Positions 48,086-59,834 of a stretch of DNA of 64,000 bases are shown here, piece by piece. Origin of the DNA: Enterobacter wuhouensis (GTDB lineage Bacteria > Pseudomonadota > Gammaproteobacteria > Enterobacterales > Enterobacteriaceae); assembly GCF_004331265.1 (NCBI RefSeq), contig NZ_SJOO01000002.1, positions 248,001 through 312,000 of the forward strand, in the 5' to 3' direction. The notes under the pieces are model-generated. The model was not told where the DNA came from. It did not search any database and saw only the letters and a list, made by a program, of their open reading frames with translations. How positions within the stretch are numbered: the stretch's first letter is position 1; every line of letters begins with the position of its first letter. The position numbers and the translations under genes were made by a program.

Positions 48086-49267
48086 TTAGAGTCCGAGTGC
48101 GTATTTCAGCGCCTGACGCTTCAAACCGCCCGCACGCTCTGCCGCCATCAATCCAATATTACGCAAAATGCGCACCGGCCCCAGGTCGTTGCTGAATCCG
48201 GCGTAGAACAGATCCATCCCCGACTGCATGATGAAGTTATCCGCCATGCGCCGCGTCTGGTAGCGCTTCAGCACCTGATGACTGGCCCAGGCTTCCGCAT
48301 GGCCGCGCGCGTTGCTCAGCACGTCCAATAAGGCGTCAACGTCACGGTATCCAAGATTTACGCCCTGCCCGGCCAGCGGATGAATGGTGTGTGCCGCATC
48401 GCCCACCAGCGCTAACCCCTCGCGGGCATACTGCAGGGCATGGCGGCGCGTGAGGGGGAATGCGCCAGCCGCCACCGGCGTGACGTGGCCCAGGCGGCTC
48501 GGGAAATGCAGCATAATCTCACGCTGTAATTGTTCCATCGAAAGCCCCTGCAGCTGGCGAATGCGCGCCGGTTTGTCGTACCACACCAGCGACGCCCAGC
48601 TATCAAACAGCGGTAAAAACGCGTGCGGGCCGTTCGGGGTGAAGTGCTGCCAGGTGCTTTCGCCGGGCGCATTTTCAGACTGAACGGTGATCAGCATGCA
48701 GGACTGCTGATACTGCCAGGCGTGAACGCCAATTCCGGCCATCTGTCTGACCTGCGAGTTGGCGCCATCGGCTCCCACCACCAGCTTCACGGCCAGCTCG
48801 TCATCGTTGTCCAGCGTCAGAATATAGCCACCGTCATGACGATGCAGTGCCTTGAGCGAGGCAGGCACGCGCAGCGTCACCTTTGGATGCGCCTCCAGCG
48901 CCTGCCAGAGCGCGAGCTGGAGCACGTTATTCTCTACCATATAGCCCAAGCGCGGCAGCTTCAGCTCGGCGGCATCAAACGCGACGTGGGCATTTTCCCA
49001 CTCCCAGGTTTCGAGGCGGCTATAGGGATGCGCACGCATCGCCAGCACCGCCTCCCAGACGCCCAGCCCGCGCAGCAGATCGACCGACGCCGCGCTGATG
49101 GCAGAAATGCGCACGTCCGGTTTGCTGGCAGGATCGAAGGCCGGCGGAGCAGCCTGTTCAATTACCGTTACCTCGAATCCCTGCTGTGCCAGCCCCAGCG
49201 CCAGCGCGCCGCCGACCATACCGCCGCCGACAACGGCAACTTCGGTGTGTTGGAGTGTCATGGTCAT
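48086..49267 (-). CDS. ubiF: 3-demethoxyubiquinol 3-hydroxylase
   Basis: UbiF is a flavin monooxygenase that hydroxylates C6 of the benzoquinone ring in aerobic ubiquinone synthesis. The 393-aa protein has the FAD fold [17 protein letters not shown] (about residues 12-28), the DG motif [14 protein letters not shown] and the second FAD motif [20 protein letters not shown]. Either the first ATG or one two codons later could be the start. It is divergent from miaB. Confidence 0.97.
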   Translation of the reverse strand: MTMTLQHTEVAVVGGGMVGGALALGLAQQGFEVTVIEQAAPPAFDPASKPDVRISAISAASVDLLRGLGVWEAVLAMRAHPYSRLETWEWENAHVAFDAAELKLPRLGYMVENNVLQLALWQALEAHPKVTLRVPASLKALHRHDGGYILTLDNDDELAVKLVVGADGANSQVRQMAGIGVHAWQYQQSCMLITVQSENAPGESTWQHFTPNGPHAFLPLFDSWASLVWYDKPARIRQLQGLSMEQLQREIMLHFPSRLGHVTPVAAGAFPLTRRHALQYAREGLALVGDAAHTIHPLAGQGVNLGYRDVDALLDVLSNARGHAEAWASHQVLKRYQTRRMADNFIMQSGMDLFYAGFSNDLGPVRILRNIGLMAAERAGGLKRQALKYALGL

Positions 49268-49396
49268 TTTTCCTTATTGGAGAATCCCTTAAGTTTACCG
49301 GATTTTTGTGGTCTTGAGACGCATAACCTTCACACTGGTCACAACCCCACCAAAGCATTACAATACGCGGCTTGCAATCCTGAGCTGAGCAAGTCG

Positions 49397-50821
49397 ATGA
49401 CTAAAAAACTCCATATAAAAACCTGGGGCTGTCAGATGAACGAATACGATTCATCCAAGATGGCCGATCTGCTGGATTCAACCCACGGATACCAGCTGAC
49501 AGAAAACGTGAAAGAAGCGGACGTGCTGCTGCTTAACACCTGTTCGATCCGTGAAAAAGCGCAGGAAAAAGTCTTTCACGTATTAGGCCGCTGGAAGCTC
49601 CTCAAGCGTAAAAATCCGGACCTGATCATCGGCGTGGGCGGCTGCGTCGCGTCGCAGGAAGGTAAGCTGATCCGCCAGAGAGCCCCGTATGTGGACATTG
49701 TCTTTGGCCCTCAGACCCTGCACCGCCTGCCTGAGATGATCAACAAGGTTCGCGGCAGCCGTAGCCCGGTGGTTGACGTGAGCTTCCCGGAGATCGAAAA
49801 GTTTGACCGTCTGCCGGAGCCGCGCGCCGATGGCCCGACCGCCTTCGTCTCCATCATGGAAGGCTGCAACAAATACTGTACTTACTGCGTGGTGCCTTAC
49901 ACCCGTGGTGAAGAGGTCAGCCGCCCGGCGGACGATATTCTGTTTGAAATCGCGCAGCTTGCCGCGCAGGGCGTTCGCGAAGTTAACCTGCTGGGCCAGA
50001 ACGTTAACGCCTGGCGCGGTGAGAACTACGACGGCACCACCGGCAGCTTTGCCGAACTGCTGCGCCTGGTGGCCGCGATTGACGGTATCGACCGTATCCG
50101 CTTTACCACCAGCCATCCAATGGAGTTCACCGACGACATCATTGACGTGTACCGCGATACGCCAGAGCTGGTGAGCTTCCTGCACCTGCCGATTCAGTGC
50201 GGCTCCGACCGCGTGCTCAACCTGATGGGCCGCCCGCATACGGTGCTGGAGTACAAATCCACCATACGCAAACTGCTTGCCGCGCGCCCGGATATTCAGA
50301 TCAGCTCCGACTTTATCGTCGGCTTCCCTGGCGAAACCACCGACGACTTCGAGCGCACCATGAAGCTCATCGGCGAGGTAAACTTCGACGTCAGCTACAG
50401 CTTCATCTTCTCTGCGCGTCCGGGAACCCCAGCCGCAGATATGGTTGACGATGTGCCGGAAGAAGAAAAAAAGCAGCGTCTGTATATTCTGCAGGAGCGC
50501 ATCAACCAGCAGGCCAACGCCTGGAGCCGTCGGATGCTCGGAACCGTCCAGCGTATTCTGGTAGAAGGCACCTCGCGCAAGAGCATTATGGAACTGTCCG
50601 GTCGTACCGAGAACAACCGCGTGGTGAACTTTGAAGGCACGCCGGACCTGATCGGTAAATTCGTGGACGTCGAAATTGTCGACGTGCTGACCAACTCACT
50701 GCGCGCGAAGCTGGTACGCACCGAGGACGAAATGGGCCTGCGAATTGCTGAATCGCCGGAATCCGTTATTTCGCGCACCCGCAAAGTCAACGATTCTGGC
50801 GTGGGAATTTACCAGCCGTGA
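49397..50821 (+). CDS. miaB: tRNA-2-methylthio-N6-dimethylallyladenosine synthase
   Basis: MiaB is a radical-SAM methylthiotransferase acting on A37 of tRNAs that read U-starting codons. The start [20 protein letters not shown] gives the standard 474 aa; a much longer upstream frame overlaps ubiF in antisense and is rejected. The N-terminal UPF0004 domain has cluster Cys in WGCQMN, NTCSIR and GGCVA. The radical-SAM motif is CNKYCTYC, and the C-terminus is a TRAM domain. Confidence 0.98.
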   Translation: MTKKLHIKTWGCQMNEYDSSKMADLLDSTHGYQLTENVKEADVLLLNTCSIREKAQEKVFHVLGRWKLLKRKNPDLIIGVGGCVASQEGKLIRQRAPYVDIVFGPQTLHRLPEMINKVRGSRSPVVDVSFPEIEKFDRLPEPRADGPTAFVSIMEGCNKYCTYCVVPYTRGEEVSRPADDILFEIAQLAAQGVREVNLLGQNVNAWRGENYDGTTGSFAELLRLVAAIDGIDRIRFTTSHPMEFTDDIIDVYRDTPELVSFLHLPIQCGSDRVLNLMGRPHTVLEYKSTIRKLLAARPDIQISSDFIVGFPGETTDDFERTMKLIGEVNFDVSYSFIFSARPGTPAADMVDDVPEEEKKQRLYILQERINQQANAWSRRMLGTVQRILVEGTSRKSIMELSGRTENNRVVNFEGTPDLIGKFVDVEIVDVLTNSLRAKLVRTEDEMGLRIAESPESVISRTRKVNDSGVGIYQP

Positions 50822-50973
50822 TCCTTCTGGCCTGCCTTTCCGGCAGGCCTTGTATTTCCTCTCATCGTCCCCAATATGCATAGCAATGCTTGCGCCTTTT
50901 TTCTCAGGCGTGAATACTTTCGGTATGACAGTTTTATGATGCCAGGCCTACAAAACACTCAAAGAGGAACGGT

Positions 50974-52020
50974 TTGAATATAGACACGCGTGAAATTAGC
51001 CTTGAGCCTGCAGACAACGCTCGCCTGCTGAGCCTGTGCGGGCCGTTTGATGACAACATCAAGCAACTGGAGCGACGTCTGGGTATCGAAATCAATCGTC
51101 GCGATAACCATTTCAAACTCACCGGACGCCCTATCTGCGTCAACGCGGCGGCGGATATCCTGCGCAGCCTGTATGTCGATACCGCCCCGATGCGCGGCGA
51201 AACGCAGGATATCGAGCCGGAACAAATTCACCTCGCCATTAAAGAAGCACGCGTGCTTGAGCAGAGCGCGGAAAGCGTGCCGGACTACGGCAAGGCGATC
51301 AATATTAAGACCAAGCGTGGCGTGATTAAGCCGCGCACGCCGAACCAGGCGCAGTACATCGCCAACATCCTCGACCACGACATCACCTTCGGCGTGGGCC
51401 CGGCGGGTACGGGTAAAACCTATCTGGCGGTTGCCGCTGCGGTGGATGCCCTGGAGCGTCAGGACGTGCGTCGTATTCTGCTGACCCGTCCTGCCGTTGA
51501 AGCGGGTGAAAAGCTCGGCTTCCTGCCGGGCGATTTAAGTCAGAAAGTGGACCCGTATCTGCGTCCGCTCTACGACGCGCTGTTCGAAATGCTCGGCTTT
51601 GAGAAGGTTGAAAAGCTGATTGAGCGTAACGTGATCGAAGTTGCGCCGCTGGCCTACATGCGCGGGCGCACGCTCAACGACGCGTTTATCATTCTTGATG
51701 AGAGCCAGAACACCACCATCGAACAGATGAAGATGTTCCTGACGCGTATTGGCTTTAACTCAAAAGCGGTTATCACCGGCGACGTCACCCAGATCGACCT
51801 GCCGCGCAGCACCAAGTCGGGCCTGCGCCACGCTATCGAAGTGCTCGCTGAAGTCGACGAAATTAGCTTTAACTTCTTCCACAGCGAAGACGTGGTGCGC
51901 CACCCGGTGGTCGCGCGCATCGTTAACGCCTATGAAGCCTGGGAAGAGGCAGATCAAAAACGTAAGGCCGAACTGGCCGCGGAACGCAAGCGCGACGCGC
52001 AGGAGCAAGAGAATAAATGA
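50974..52020 (+). CDS. ybeZ: PhoH-like ATPase YbeZ
   Basis: YbeZ is a P-loop ATPase of the PhoH family, thought to assist RNA processing or ribosome maturation with YbeY. The TTG start at 50974, with AAAGAGGAACGG upstream, gives 348 aa and the expected N-terminus [18 protein letters not shown]. Walker A is [10 protein letters not shown] and Walker [10 protein letters not shown]. It overlaps ybeY by four bases. Confidence 0.95.
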   Translation: MNIDTREISLEPADNARLLSLCGPFDDNIKQLERRLGIEINRRDNHFKLTGRPICVNAAADILRSLYVDTAPMRGETQDIEPEQIHLAIKEARVLEQSAESVPDYGKAINIKTKRGVIKPRTPNQAQYIANILDHDITFGVGPAGTGKTYLAVAAAVDALERQDVRRILLTRPAVEAGEKLGFLPGDLSQKVDPYLRPLYDALFEMLGFEKVEKLIERNVIEVAPLAYMRGRTLNDAFIILDESQNTTIEQMKMFLTRIGFNSKAVITGDVTQIDLPRSTKSGLRHAIEVLAEVDEISFNFFHSEDVVRHPVVARIVNAYEAWEEADQKRKAELAAERKRDAQEQENK

Positions 52021-52484
52021 GTCAGGCGATCCTCGATTTACAGCTGGCCTGTGAAGATAATTCCGGTCTGCCAGAAGAGGCACAGTTTCAGAAATGGCTG
52101 GATGCGGTTATCCCCCAGTTTCAGGAAGAATCAGAAGTCACGATTCGCCTGGTGGATGAAGCAGAAAGCCATGAGCTTAACCTGACCTACCGCGGGAAAG
52201 ATAAGCCGACCAACGTGCTCTCTTTCCCGTTCGAAGCGCCACCGGGCATTGAGATGCCTCTGCTGGGCGATCTGATCATCTGCCGTCAGGTGGTTGAACA
52301 GGAAGCGAAAGAGCAGCAGAAGCCGCTTGAGGCCCACTGGGCGCATATGGTGGTGCACGGCAGCCTGCACCTGCTGGGCTACGATCACATTGAAGATGAC
52401 GAAGCGGAAGAGATGGAGTCCCTTGAGACAGAGATAATGCTTGCTCTGGGCTATGAGGATCCGTACATTGCCGAGAAAGAATAG
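52017..52484 (+). CDS. ybeY: Endoribonuclease YbeY
   Basis: YbeY is a zinc-dependent single-strand endoribonuclease needed for 16S rRNA 3'-end maturation and ribosome quality control. The 155-aa protein carries the metal motif [11 protein letters not shown] (three His, around residues 114-124) and the NVLSFPFE segment. Its ATG overlaps the ybeZ stop (ATGA). Confidence 0.97.
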   Translation: MSQAILDLQLACEDNSGLPEEAQFQKWLDAVIPQFQEESEVTIRLVDEAESHELNLTYRGKDKPTNVLSFPFEAPPGIEMPLLGDLIICRQVVEQEAKEQQKPLEAHWAHMVVHGSLHLLGYDHIEDDEAEEMESLETEIMLALGYEDPYIAEKE

Positions 52485-52573
52485 TCAGTCTATTGACCGA
52501 CTACCGTGCCGCCGCGTAAGGACATCACGCGGCGGCAAACGTTGAACTCACAAGAGAACCCTTAACCAACGCC

Positions 52574-53452
52574 ATGAGCGACGACAATTCACACAGTAGC
52601 GACACGACAAACGGTAAAAAGGGATTTTTCTCCCTCATTCTGAACCAGCTTTTCCACGGCGAACCGAAAAACCGTGATGAACTGCTGGAGCTGATTCGTG
52701 ATTCCGGGCAGAACGACCTTATCGACGAAGATACGCGCGAAATGCTCGAAGGGGTGATGGACATCGCCGACCAGCGCGTCCGCGATATTATGATCCCCCG
52801 CTCGCAGATGATTACCCTGAAACGTAACCAGACGCTGGACGAGTGCCTCGATGTGATCATCGAATCCGCCCACTCGCGTTTCCCGGTCATCAGCGAAGAC
52901 AAAGATCACATCGAAGGGATTTTGATGGCCAAAGATCTGCTGCCGTTTATGCGCAGCGATGCCGAAGCCTTCAGCATGGAAAAAGTGTTACGCCAGGCGG
53001 TGGTTGTGCCGGAAAGCAAGCGTGTGGATCGGATGCTGAAAGAGTTTCGCTCTCAGCGCTACCACATGGCGATTGTTATTGATGAATTTGGCGGCGTGTC
53101 CGGTCTGGTCACGATCGAGGATATCCTTGAGCTGATCGTCGGCGAAATCGAAGACGAGTATGACGAAGAAGAAGATATCGACTTCCGTCAGCTCAGCCGC
53201 CACACCTGGACCGTGCGCGCGCTGGCCTCCATTGAGGACTTCAACGACGCTTTCGGCACCCACTTCAGCGATGAAGAGGTTGATACCATCGGCGGGCTGG
53301 TGATGCAGGCCTTTGGTCATCTTCCGGCGCGCGGTGAGACCGTTGACATCGACGGTTACCAATTCAAAGTCGCCATGGCCGACAGCCGACGTATTATTCA
53401 GGTTCACGTCAGAACACCGGACGACTCACCGGTGCCAAAACTGGAAGATTAA
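52574..53452 (+). CDS. ybeX: CBS/CorC domain protein YbeX
   Basis: YbeX (CorC) has been linked to Mg2+/Co2+ homeostasis and, more recently, ribosome metabolism. The 292-aa protein has no transmembrane segment. An N-terminal acidic region is followed by a CBS pair ([11 protein letters not shown] to [16 protein letters not shown], residues 70-200) and a C-terminal CorC_HlyC domain ([18 protein letters not shown]). It lies 89 bp after ybeY and five bp before lnt. Confidence 0.96.
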   Translation: MSDDNSHSSDTTNGKKGFFSLILNQLFHGEPKNRDELLELIRDSGQNDLIDEDTREMLEGVMDIADQRVRDIMIPRSQMITLKRNQTLDECLDVIIESAHSRFPVISEDKDHIEGILMAKDLLPFMRSDAEAFSMEKVLRQAVVVPESKRVDRMLKEFRSQRYHMAIVIDEFGGVSGLVTIEDILELIVGEIEDEYDEEEDIDFRQLSRHTWTVRALASIEDFNDAFGTHFSDEEVDTIGGLVMQAFGHLPARGETVDIDGYQFKVAMADSRRIIQVHVRTPDDSPVPKLED

Positions 53453-53457
53453 TGTAA

Positions 53458-54996
53458 ATGGCATTTGCCCCATTACTTGAACGCCAGCGCGTCCGTTTGC
53501 TGCTGGCGCTGTTGCTCGGAGCCAGCGGTACGCTGGCTTTTTCTCCTTATGACATCTGGCCCGCGGCCATTCTCTCCCTGATGGGGCTGCAGGGCCTGAC
53601 CCTGAATCGTCGTCCGGTACAGGCTGCCGCCATCGGCTACTTCTGGGGGCTGGGGCTGTTTGGCTCCGGCATCAACTGGGTCTACGTCAGCATCGCGCAG
53701 TTTGGCGGCATGCCGGGGCCGGTTAACGTCTTCCTCGTTGTGCTGCTCGCGGCGTATCTCTCGCTCTATACCGGCCTGTTCGCCGGCATTCTCTCCCGCC
53801 TGTGGCCTAAAACCACCTGGCTGCGCGTGGCCATTGCCGCGCCGGTTGTCTGGCAAATTACCGAGTTCCTGCGCGGCTGGGTACTCACCGGCTTCCCATG
53901 GCTGCAGTTCGGCTACAGCCAGATTGACGGCCCGCTGAAAGGGCTGGCACCGGTGATGGGCGTTGAAGCGATTAACTTCCTGCTGATGGTCGTGAGCGGC
54001 CTGCTGGTACTGGCGCTGGTGACGCGCTGCTGGAAGCCGCTGGCCGTGGCGCTGGTGCTGTTCGCCCTGCCCTTCCCGCTGCGCTATATCCAGTGGTATA
54101 CCCTCGTTCCGGAACGCGCCACGCAGGTATCCATGGTGCAGGGCGATATCCCGCAGTCTATGAAGTGGGACGAAAAAGAGCTGCTGAATACGCTGAAGAT
54201 CTACGCCAACGCCACCGAAAAGGTGATGGGTAAATCGCAGCTGATTATCTGGCCGGAGTCCGCTATTCCCGATCTGGAAATTAACCAGCAGCCGTTCCTC
54301 AACATGATGAACGACCTGCTGCTGGCGCGCGGCAGCACGCTGATCACCGGGATTGTTGACGCACGCCTGAATCAGCAGAACCGCTACGATACCTACAACA
54401 CCATCATTACGCTCGGCAAGGATAGCGAATACAGCTACGGCTCCACCGACCGTTACAACAAGAACCACCTGGTGCCGTTCGGTGAATTCGTGCCGCTGGA
54501 GTCAATTCTTCGCCCGCTGGCACCGTTCTTTGACCTGCCGATGTCCTCATTCAGCCGCGGTCCGTACGTTCAGCCTCAGCTGCACGCCCACAACCTCGCC
54601 CTGACGGCGGCTATTTGCTACGAGATCATCCTCGGCGAGCAGGTGCGCGATAACTTCCGTCCGGATACCGACTTCCTGCTGACCATCTCTAATGATGCAT
54701 GGTTTGGTAAGTCTATTGGCCCGTGGCAGCACTTCCAGATGGCGCGCATGCGTTCCCTGGAGCTGGCGCGTCCGCTGCTGCGCAGCACCAACAACGGCAT
54801 CACCGCCGTGATTGGTCCGCAGGGTGAAATTCAGGCGATGATCCCGCAGTTTACCCGTGAGGTACTGACCACAAAAGTCACGCCAACCACGGGGCTGACG
54901 CCGTACGCCCGCACCGGGAACTGGCCGCTGTGGATTTTGACCGCACTGTTCGGCTTTGGCGCCGTGCTGATGAGCCTGCGTCAGCGTCGTAAATAA
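53458..54996 (+). CDS. lnt: Apolipoprotein N-acyltransferase
   Basis: Lnt adds the third acyl chain to bacterial lipoproteins at the inner membrane. The 512-aa protein has an N-terminal membrane region with about seven helices and a periplasmic nitrilase-like domain. The Glu-Lys-Cys triad is readable in [24 protein letters not shown] and [12 protein letters not shown] last helix ([19 protein letters not shown]) ends the protein. It is five bp downstream of ybeX. Confidence 0.97.
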   Translation: MAFAPLLERQRVRLLLALLLGASGTLAFSPYDIWPAAILSLMGLQGLTLNRRPVQAAAIGYFWGLGLFGSGINWVYVSIAQFGGMPGPVNVFLVVLLAAYLSLYTGLFAGILSRLWPKTTWLRVAIAAPVVWQITEFLRGWVLTGFPWLQFGYSQIDGPLKGLAPVMGVEAINFLLMVVSGLLVLALVTRCWKPLAVALVLFALPFPLRYIQWYTLVPERATQVSMVQGDIPQSMKWDEKELLNTLKIYANATEKVMGKSQLIIWPESAIPDLEINQQPFLNMMNDLLLARGSTLITGIVDARLNQQNRYDTYNTIITLGKDSEYSYGSTDRYNKNHLVPFGEFVPLESILRPLAPFFDLPMSSFSRGPYVQPQLHAHNLALTAAICYEIILGEQVRDNFRPDTDFLLTISNDAWFGKSIGPWQHFQMARMRSLELARPLLRSTNNGITAVIGPQGEIQAMIPQFTREVLTTKVTPTTGLTPYARTGNWPLWILTALFGFGAVLMSLRQRRK

Positions 54997-55009
54997 CCTC
55001 ACCTTCTGT

Positions 55010-55085
55010 TGCCGGGTGGCGCTGACGCTTACCCGGCCTACTTTCCCCTTGCTGTAGGTCGGGTAAGGCGCAGCCGCCACCCGAC
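55010..55085. repeat. BIME between lnt and gltI
   Basis: Inverted REP units (GCCGGGTGGCGCTGACGCTT and the mirrored GTCGGGTAAGGCGCAGCCGC) lie just after lnt. The remaining 55086-55338 is promoter/leader sequence of gltI without an ORF. Confidence 0.85.
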
Positions 55086-55340
55086 AATCCCTCCCAAATT
55101 TTAAATCTGGCACGCCTATTGCTTTGTTTATTCACGCAAACGCAGTTACGGCTTAACGTGCAACCTTGTCGCACCAGCGTAGTTCGTCGGTAGCACCGAA
55201 ACGGTGCAACGAGAGATTATTGCCTCTGAATGGTGCGGCGCGCTTCGCAAAAATAAACAATAACGCAGCAAAATCTTTACATTAAGCCAGACTAAATGTT
55301 AACAAGCTTGCATAACACTGCACTCGCATCGCGCGAGATA

Positions 55341-55358
55341 TAACAACATCACAATGGG
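55341..55358 (+). promoter_or_regulatory. C/A-rich GcvB-type pairing element in the gltI leader
   Basis: TAACAACATCACAATGGG lies 41-58 nt before the gltI ATG. It is complementary in type to the G/U-rich R1 region of GcvB, as shown for Salmonella gltI. Full pairing with the host GcvB cannot be verified here. Confidence 0.6.
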
Positions 55359-55398
55359 TATCAATGCGTCACTGGCGCTGATAAGAAAGGAGTTGGGT

Positions 55399-56304
55399 AT
55401 GCAATTACGTAAACTGGCCACAGCAATGCTGGTGATGGGGATGTCTGCAGGCGTCGTTCACGCTGAAGACGCTCCGGCAGCAGGAAGCACTCTCGACAAG
55501 ATTGCCAAAAACGGCGTGATCGTGGTCGGCCACCGTGAATCTTCTGTCCCGTTCTCTTACTACGACAACACGCAAAAAGTCGTGGGCTATTCACAGGACT
55601 ACTCCAACGCCATCGTTGAAGCTGTGAAGAAAAAGCTGAACAAACCTGACCTGCAGGTAAAGCTGATTCCAATCACCTCGCAGAACCGTATTCCCCTGCT
55701 GCAGAACGGCACATTCGATTTTGAGTGCGGTTCTACCACCAACAACCTCGAGCGTCAGAAACAGGCCGCCTTCTCCGACACGATCTTCGTGGTAGGGACG
55801 CGTCTGCTGACCAAGAAAGGCGGCGAGATTAAAGATTTTGCTGACCTGAAGGGTAAAGCCGTCGTTGTGACGTCGGGTACTACGTCAGAAGTGCTGCTGC
55901 ACAAGCTGAACGACGAGAAGAAAATGGATATGCGCATCATCAGCGCGAAAGACCATGGCGACTCCTTCCGTACTCTGGAAAGCGGCCGTGCCGTCGCGTT
56001 TATGATGGATGATGCCCTGCTGGCAGGTGAACGTGCAAAAGCGAAGAAACCTGACAACTGGGAAATCGTCGGCACCGCGCAGTCTAAAGAGGCCTACGGC
56101 TGTATGCTGCGTAAAGATGACGCTGACTTCAAAAAGCTGATTGATGACACCATCGCGCAGGCGCAGACCTCCGGCGAAGCGGCAAAATGGTTCGACAAGT
56201 GGTTCAAGAACCCGATTCCACCAAAGAACCTCAACATGAACTTCGAACTGTCTGACGACATGAAAGCGCTGTTCAAAACACCAAACGACAAAGCTCTTAA
56301 CTAA
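55399..56304 (+). CDS. gltI: Glutamate/aspartate ABC transporter periplasmic binding protein
   Basis: GltI captures glutamate and aspartate in the periplasm and delivers them to GltJK. The start MQLRKLATAMLVMGMSAGVV, with an AAGGAG site, gives 301 aa and a signal peptide cleaved after VHA (residue 22). An in-frame ATG 45 bp upstream is in the leader. The SBP family 3 fold has binding motifs GHRESSVPFSYYD and SGTTSEVLL. The gene is followed by the SroC region. Confidence 0.97.
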   Translation: MQLRKLATAMLVMGMSAGVVHAEDAPAAGSTLDKIAKNGVIVVGHRESSVPFSYYDNTQKVVGYSQDYSNAIVEAVKKKLNKPDLQVKLIPITSQNRIPLLQNGTFDFECGSTTNNLERQKQAAFSDTIFVVGTRLLTKKGGEIKDFADLKGKAVVVTSGTTSEVLLHKLNDEKKMDMRIISAKDHGDSFRTLESGRAVAFMMDDALLAGERAKAKKPDNWEIVGTAQSKEAYGCMLRKDDADFKKLIDDTIAQAQTSGEAAKWFDKWFKNPIPPKNLNMNFELSDDMKALFKTPNDKALN

Positions 56305-56451
56305 TTAGAACGACAGGGGCGGGATCTCCTGCCCTCTCGATTGTCGGGAAGCATGGACAGACTATACGTTGAGTGGATCGTTCCCCACTCGGCGCGAAAA
56401 ATGAGCTTCTCACCAATCTTCGAGGGTAGCGCTGCTACCCTTTTTTTTCTG
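56299..56451 (+). ncRNA. sroC: SroC sRNA (gltI-gltJ intergenic)
   Basis: The 156-bp gltI-gltJ gap resembles enterobacterial SroC: a GACAGGGGCGGGATCTCCTG hairpin region near the 5' side, a conserved GCGAAAAATGAGCTTCTCAC segment, and the terminator GAGGGTAGCGCTGCTACCCT with a T-run. In Salmonella SroC is processed from the gltI message and sponges GcvB. The ends given are approximate because the 5' end is set by RNase E. Confidence 0.8.
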
Positions 56452-56460
56452 GAGTTTATT

Positions 56461-57201
56461 ATGTCAATTGACTGGAACTGGGGCATCTTTCTGCAACAAG
56501 CCCCGTTCGGCAACACCACCTATCTTGGCTGGCTGTGGAGCGGCTTTCAGGTTACCGTCGCGCTATCGATAACGGCGTGGATCATCGCGTTTCTTGTCGG
56601 ATCGCTGTTCGGTATTCTGCGCACCGTCCCTAACCGCTTTCTTTCAACGCTCGGCACGCTTTATGTGGAACTGTTCCGTAACGTTCCGCTGATCGTGCAG
56701 TTCTTTACCTGGTATCTGGTCATTCCGGAACTGCTGCCGGAAAATATCGGCATGTGGTTCAAGGCGGAGCTTGACCCTAACGTCCAGTTCTTCGTCTCTT
56801 CCATGCTGTGTCTGGGGCTGTTCACCGCCGCGCGCGTCTGCGAGCAGGTGCGTGCCGCCATTCAGTCACTGCCGCGCGGGCAAAAGAACGCTGCGCTGGC
56901 GATGGGGCTGACGCTGCCGCAGGCCTACCGCTACGTGCTGCTGCCAAACGCGTATCGCGTTATCGTGCCGCCGATGACCTCCGAGATGATGAACCTGGTG
57001 AAAAACTCGGCCATCGCCTCGACGATTGGCCTGGTGGATATGGCCGCGCAGGCGGGCAAGCTGCTGGATTATTCCGCCCATGCATGGGAATCCTTCACGG
57101 CGATCACGCTCGCGTATGTTCTGATTAACGCTTTCATCATGCTGGTGATGAACCTGGTTGAACGCAAAATTCGCCTGCCGGGCAATCTGGGGGGCAAATA
57201 A
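56461..57201 (+). CDS. gltJ: Glutamate/aspartate ABC transporter permease GltJ
   Basis: GltJ is one of two inner-membrane permeases for GltI-bound glutamate/aspartate. The start [20 protein letters not shown] gives the standard 246 aa; an upstream in-frame start runs through SroC and is rejected. It has about five helices and the EAA motif region ([20 protein letters not shown]). It overlaps gltK by one base. Confidence 0.97.
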   Translation: MSIDWNWGIFLQQAPFGNTTYLGWLWSGFQVTVALSITAWIIAFLVGSLFGILRTVPNRFLSTLGTLYVELFRNVPLIVQFFTWYLVIPELLPENIGMWFKAELDPNVQFFVSSMLCLGLFTAARVCEQVRAAIQSLPRGQKNAALAMGLTLPQAYRYVLLPNAYRVIVPPMTSEMMNLVKNSAIASTIGLVDMAAQAGKLLDYSAHAWESFTAITLAYVLINAFIMLVMNLVERKIRLPGNLGGK

Positions 57202-57874
57202 TGTACGAGTTTGACTGGAGTTCTATCGTTCCATCCCTGCCTTACCTGCTGGATGGCCTGGCGATCACCTTAAAGATCACCGTAATTGCCATCATCATCG
57301 GTATCGTCTGGGGCACCCTGCTGGCGGTCATGCGCCTGTCGAGCTTTAAGCCGCTCGCCTGGTTCGCCACCGCCTATGTCAACGTCTTCCGCTCCATCCC
57401 GCTGGTGATGGTGCTGCTGTGGTTTTACCTGATAGTGCCCGGTTTCCTGCAGAACGTGCTGGGGCTGTCGCCGAAAACCGATATCCGCCTGATCTCCGCC
57501 ATGGTGGCGTTCTCGATGTTCGAGGCCGCGTACTATTCCGAGATTATCCGTGCGGGTATTCAGAGCATCTCACGCGGGCAGTCCAGCGCTGCGCTGGCGC
57601 TGGGGATGACCCACTGGCAATCCATGCAGCTTATTATTCTGCCGCAGGCGTTTCGCGCCATGGTTCCGCTCCTGCTGACCCAGGGCATCGTGCTGTTCCA
57701 GGATACCTCGCTGGTTTATGTCCTGAGCCTGGCAGACTTCTTCCGTACCGCGTCCACCATTGGCGAGCGTGATGGTACGCAGGTTGAGATGGTGCTCTTC
57801 GCGGGTGGAGTCTATTTTGTGATTAGTTTAAGCGCATCGCTGTTGGTCAGTTGGCTGAAGAAAAGGACTGTGTA

Positions 57875-57875
<1 letters not shown>
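57201..57875 (+). CDS. gltK: Glutamate/aspartate ABC transporter permease GltK
   Basis: GltK is the second permease of GltIJKL. The 224-aa HisMQ-type protein starts [20 protein letters not shown] and contains the EAA-loop [20 protein letters not shown]. It overlaps both gltJ and gltL by one base, so subunit synthesis is coupled. Confidence 0.97.
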
Positions 57876-58600
<725 letters not shown>

Positions 58601-58608
58601 TCTTCCCG

Positions 58609-58632
58609 GTGCGCAATCTGCGGATTGCGCAC
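58609..58632 (+). terminator. Hairpin after gltL
   Basis: GTGCGCAATC-TGCG-GATTGCGCAC is a perfect ten-bp stem with a tetraloop, nine bases after the gltL stop. It lacks a following T-run, so it may stabilise the mRNA end or precede Rho-dependent termination rather than act as a classic terminator. Confidence 0.5.
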
Positions 58633-58720
58633 TGCTTCACGCTTTCACGCTCTGCTTCTCGTCGGCGTCACACTGCAGCGTTAACCTTGTCACAAAATAA
58701 CGCTACGTATGGAGAACGCT

Positions 58721-59662
58721 ATGGCACAGCCTATTATTCTCGATTGCGATCCGGGTCATGATGACGCGATCGCCCTCGTCCTCGCTCTTGCCTCCCCTGA
58801 GCTCGACGTAAAAGCCGTCACCTCGTCCGCCGGAAACCAGACGCCGGACAAAACCCTGCGCAACGTGCTGCGCATGCTGACGCTGCTCAAACGCACCGAT
58901 ATTCCGGTGGCAGGCGGTGCCATCAGGCCGCTGATGCGCGAGCTGATCATTGCGGACAACGTTCACGGGGAAAGCGGGCTGGATGGCCCAGCGCTGCCGG
59001 AGCCTGGCTTTGCGCCGCAAAGCTGCACCGCCGTAGAGCTGATGGCAAAGGTGCTGCGTGAAAGCGCAGTGCCCGTGACGCTGGTGGCGACAGGCCCGCA
59101 GACCAACGTTGCGCTGCTGCTTAACAGCCATCCGGAACTGCACGATAAAATCGCCCGTATCGTCATAATGGGCGGCTCAATGGGGCTGGGTAACTGGACG
59201 CCTGCGGCGGAGTTCAACATCTTTGTAGACCCGGAAGCGGCGGAGATCGTCTTTCAGTCAGGATTACCGATTGTGATGGCGGGACTGGATGTTACCCACC
59301 GCGCGCAGATTATGGCAGACGATATTGCGCGTTTCCGCGCCGTGGGCAACCCGGTTGCGACAACCGTGGCGGAGCTGCTGGACTTCTTTATGGAGTACCA
59401 CAAAGCCGAGAAGTGGGGCTTCCGCGGCGCGCCGCTGCACGATCCGTGCACCGTTGCCTGGCTGTTAAAACCGGAAATGTTCACCACGGTCGACCGCTGG
59501 GTTGGCGTGGAGACGCAGGGGAAATATACGCAGGGCATGACCGTGGTGGATTATTACTCGCTGACGGGGAATAAACCGAATACCACGGTGATGGTGGACA
59601 TCAATCGGGAAGCGTTTGTGGATTTGCTGGCGGAAAGGCTGGCTTACTATTGTGCGGCCTGA
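58721..59662 (+). CDS. rihA: Pyrimidine-specific ribonucleoside hydrolase
   Basis: RihA hydrolyses cytidine and uridine to base and ribose. The start [20 protein letters not shown], after a GGAGA site, gives 313 aa. The Ca2+-binding DxDPGHDD motif is at residues 8-15, and the C-terminal DPCTVAWLL supplies the last ligand Asp. The final codons (CAA-stop of the protein) lie inside the 93-bp GC-rich repeat, so its tail differs from E. coli RihA. The catalytic core is complete. Confidence 0.96.
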   Translation: MAQPIILDCDPGHDDAIALVLALASPELDVKAVTSSAGNQTPDKTLRNVLRMLTLLKRTDIPVAGGAIRPLMRELIIADNVHGESGLDGPALPEPGFAPQSCTAVELMAKVLRESAVPVTLVATGPQTNVALLLNSHPELHDKIARIVIMGGSMGLGNWTPAAEFNIFVDPEAAEIVFQSGLPIVMAGLDVTHRAQIMADDIARFRAVGNPVATTVAELLDFFMEYHKAEKWGFRGAPLHDPCTVAWLLKPEMFTTVDRWVGVETQGKYTQGMTVVDYYSLTGNKPNTTVMVDINREAFVDLLAERLAYYCAA

Positions 59663-59834
59663 TGCCCTCACCCCGGCCCTCTCCCACAGGGAGAGGGAGC
59701 AAACACTAAAAACGGCAACGGGGTTGCCGTTTTGCTTTTACCTTGTGCGGCCTGATGCCCTCACCCCGGCCCTCTCCCACAGGGAGAGGGTGCAGACACT
59801 AAAAACGGCAACGTCGTTGCCGTTTTGCTTTTAT
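59650..59834. repeat. Tandem 93-bp repeat with two hairpins per unit
   Basis: Two units (59650-59742, 59743-59834) each read TTGTGCGGCCTGATGCCCTC, then the CCCTCTCCC/GGGAGAGGG hairpin. Each then has AACGGCAAC/GTTGCCGTT with flanking A and T runs. They differ at only a few positions. The first unit overlaps the rihA 3' end; the second ends one base before ybeL. The AACGGCAAC hairpins likely terminate rihA and, on the opposite strand, ybeL. Confidence 0.85.

Noticed and set aside
48623..49396. Upstream extension of miaB to a 732-aa protein
   Set aside because: The extra 258 residues are antisense to ubiF, and the [15 protein letters not shown] start matches MiaB family length.
55230..55260. 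Sigma-54-like TGG-N-GC pattern upstream of gltI
   Set aside because: The spacing between the GG and GC elements does not fit the -24/-12 consensus.
59650..59834. Tandem repeats as a CRISPR or IS remnant
   Set aside because: Only two 93-bp units, no unique spacers, no cas genes, no terminal inverted repeats with target duplication, and no transposase.
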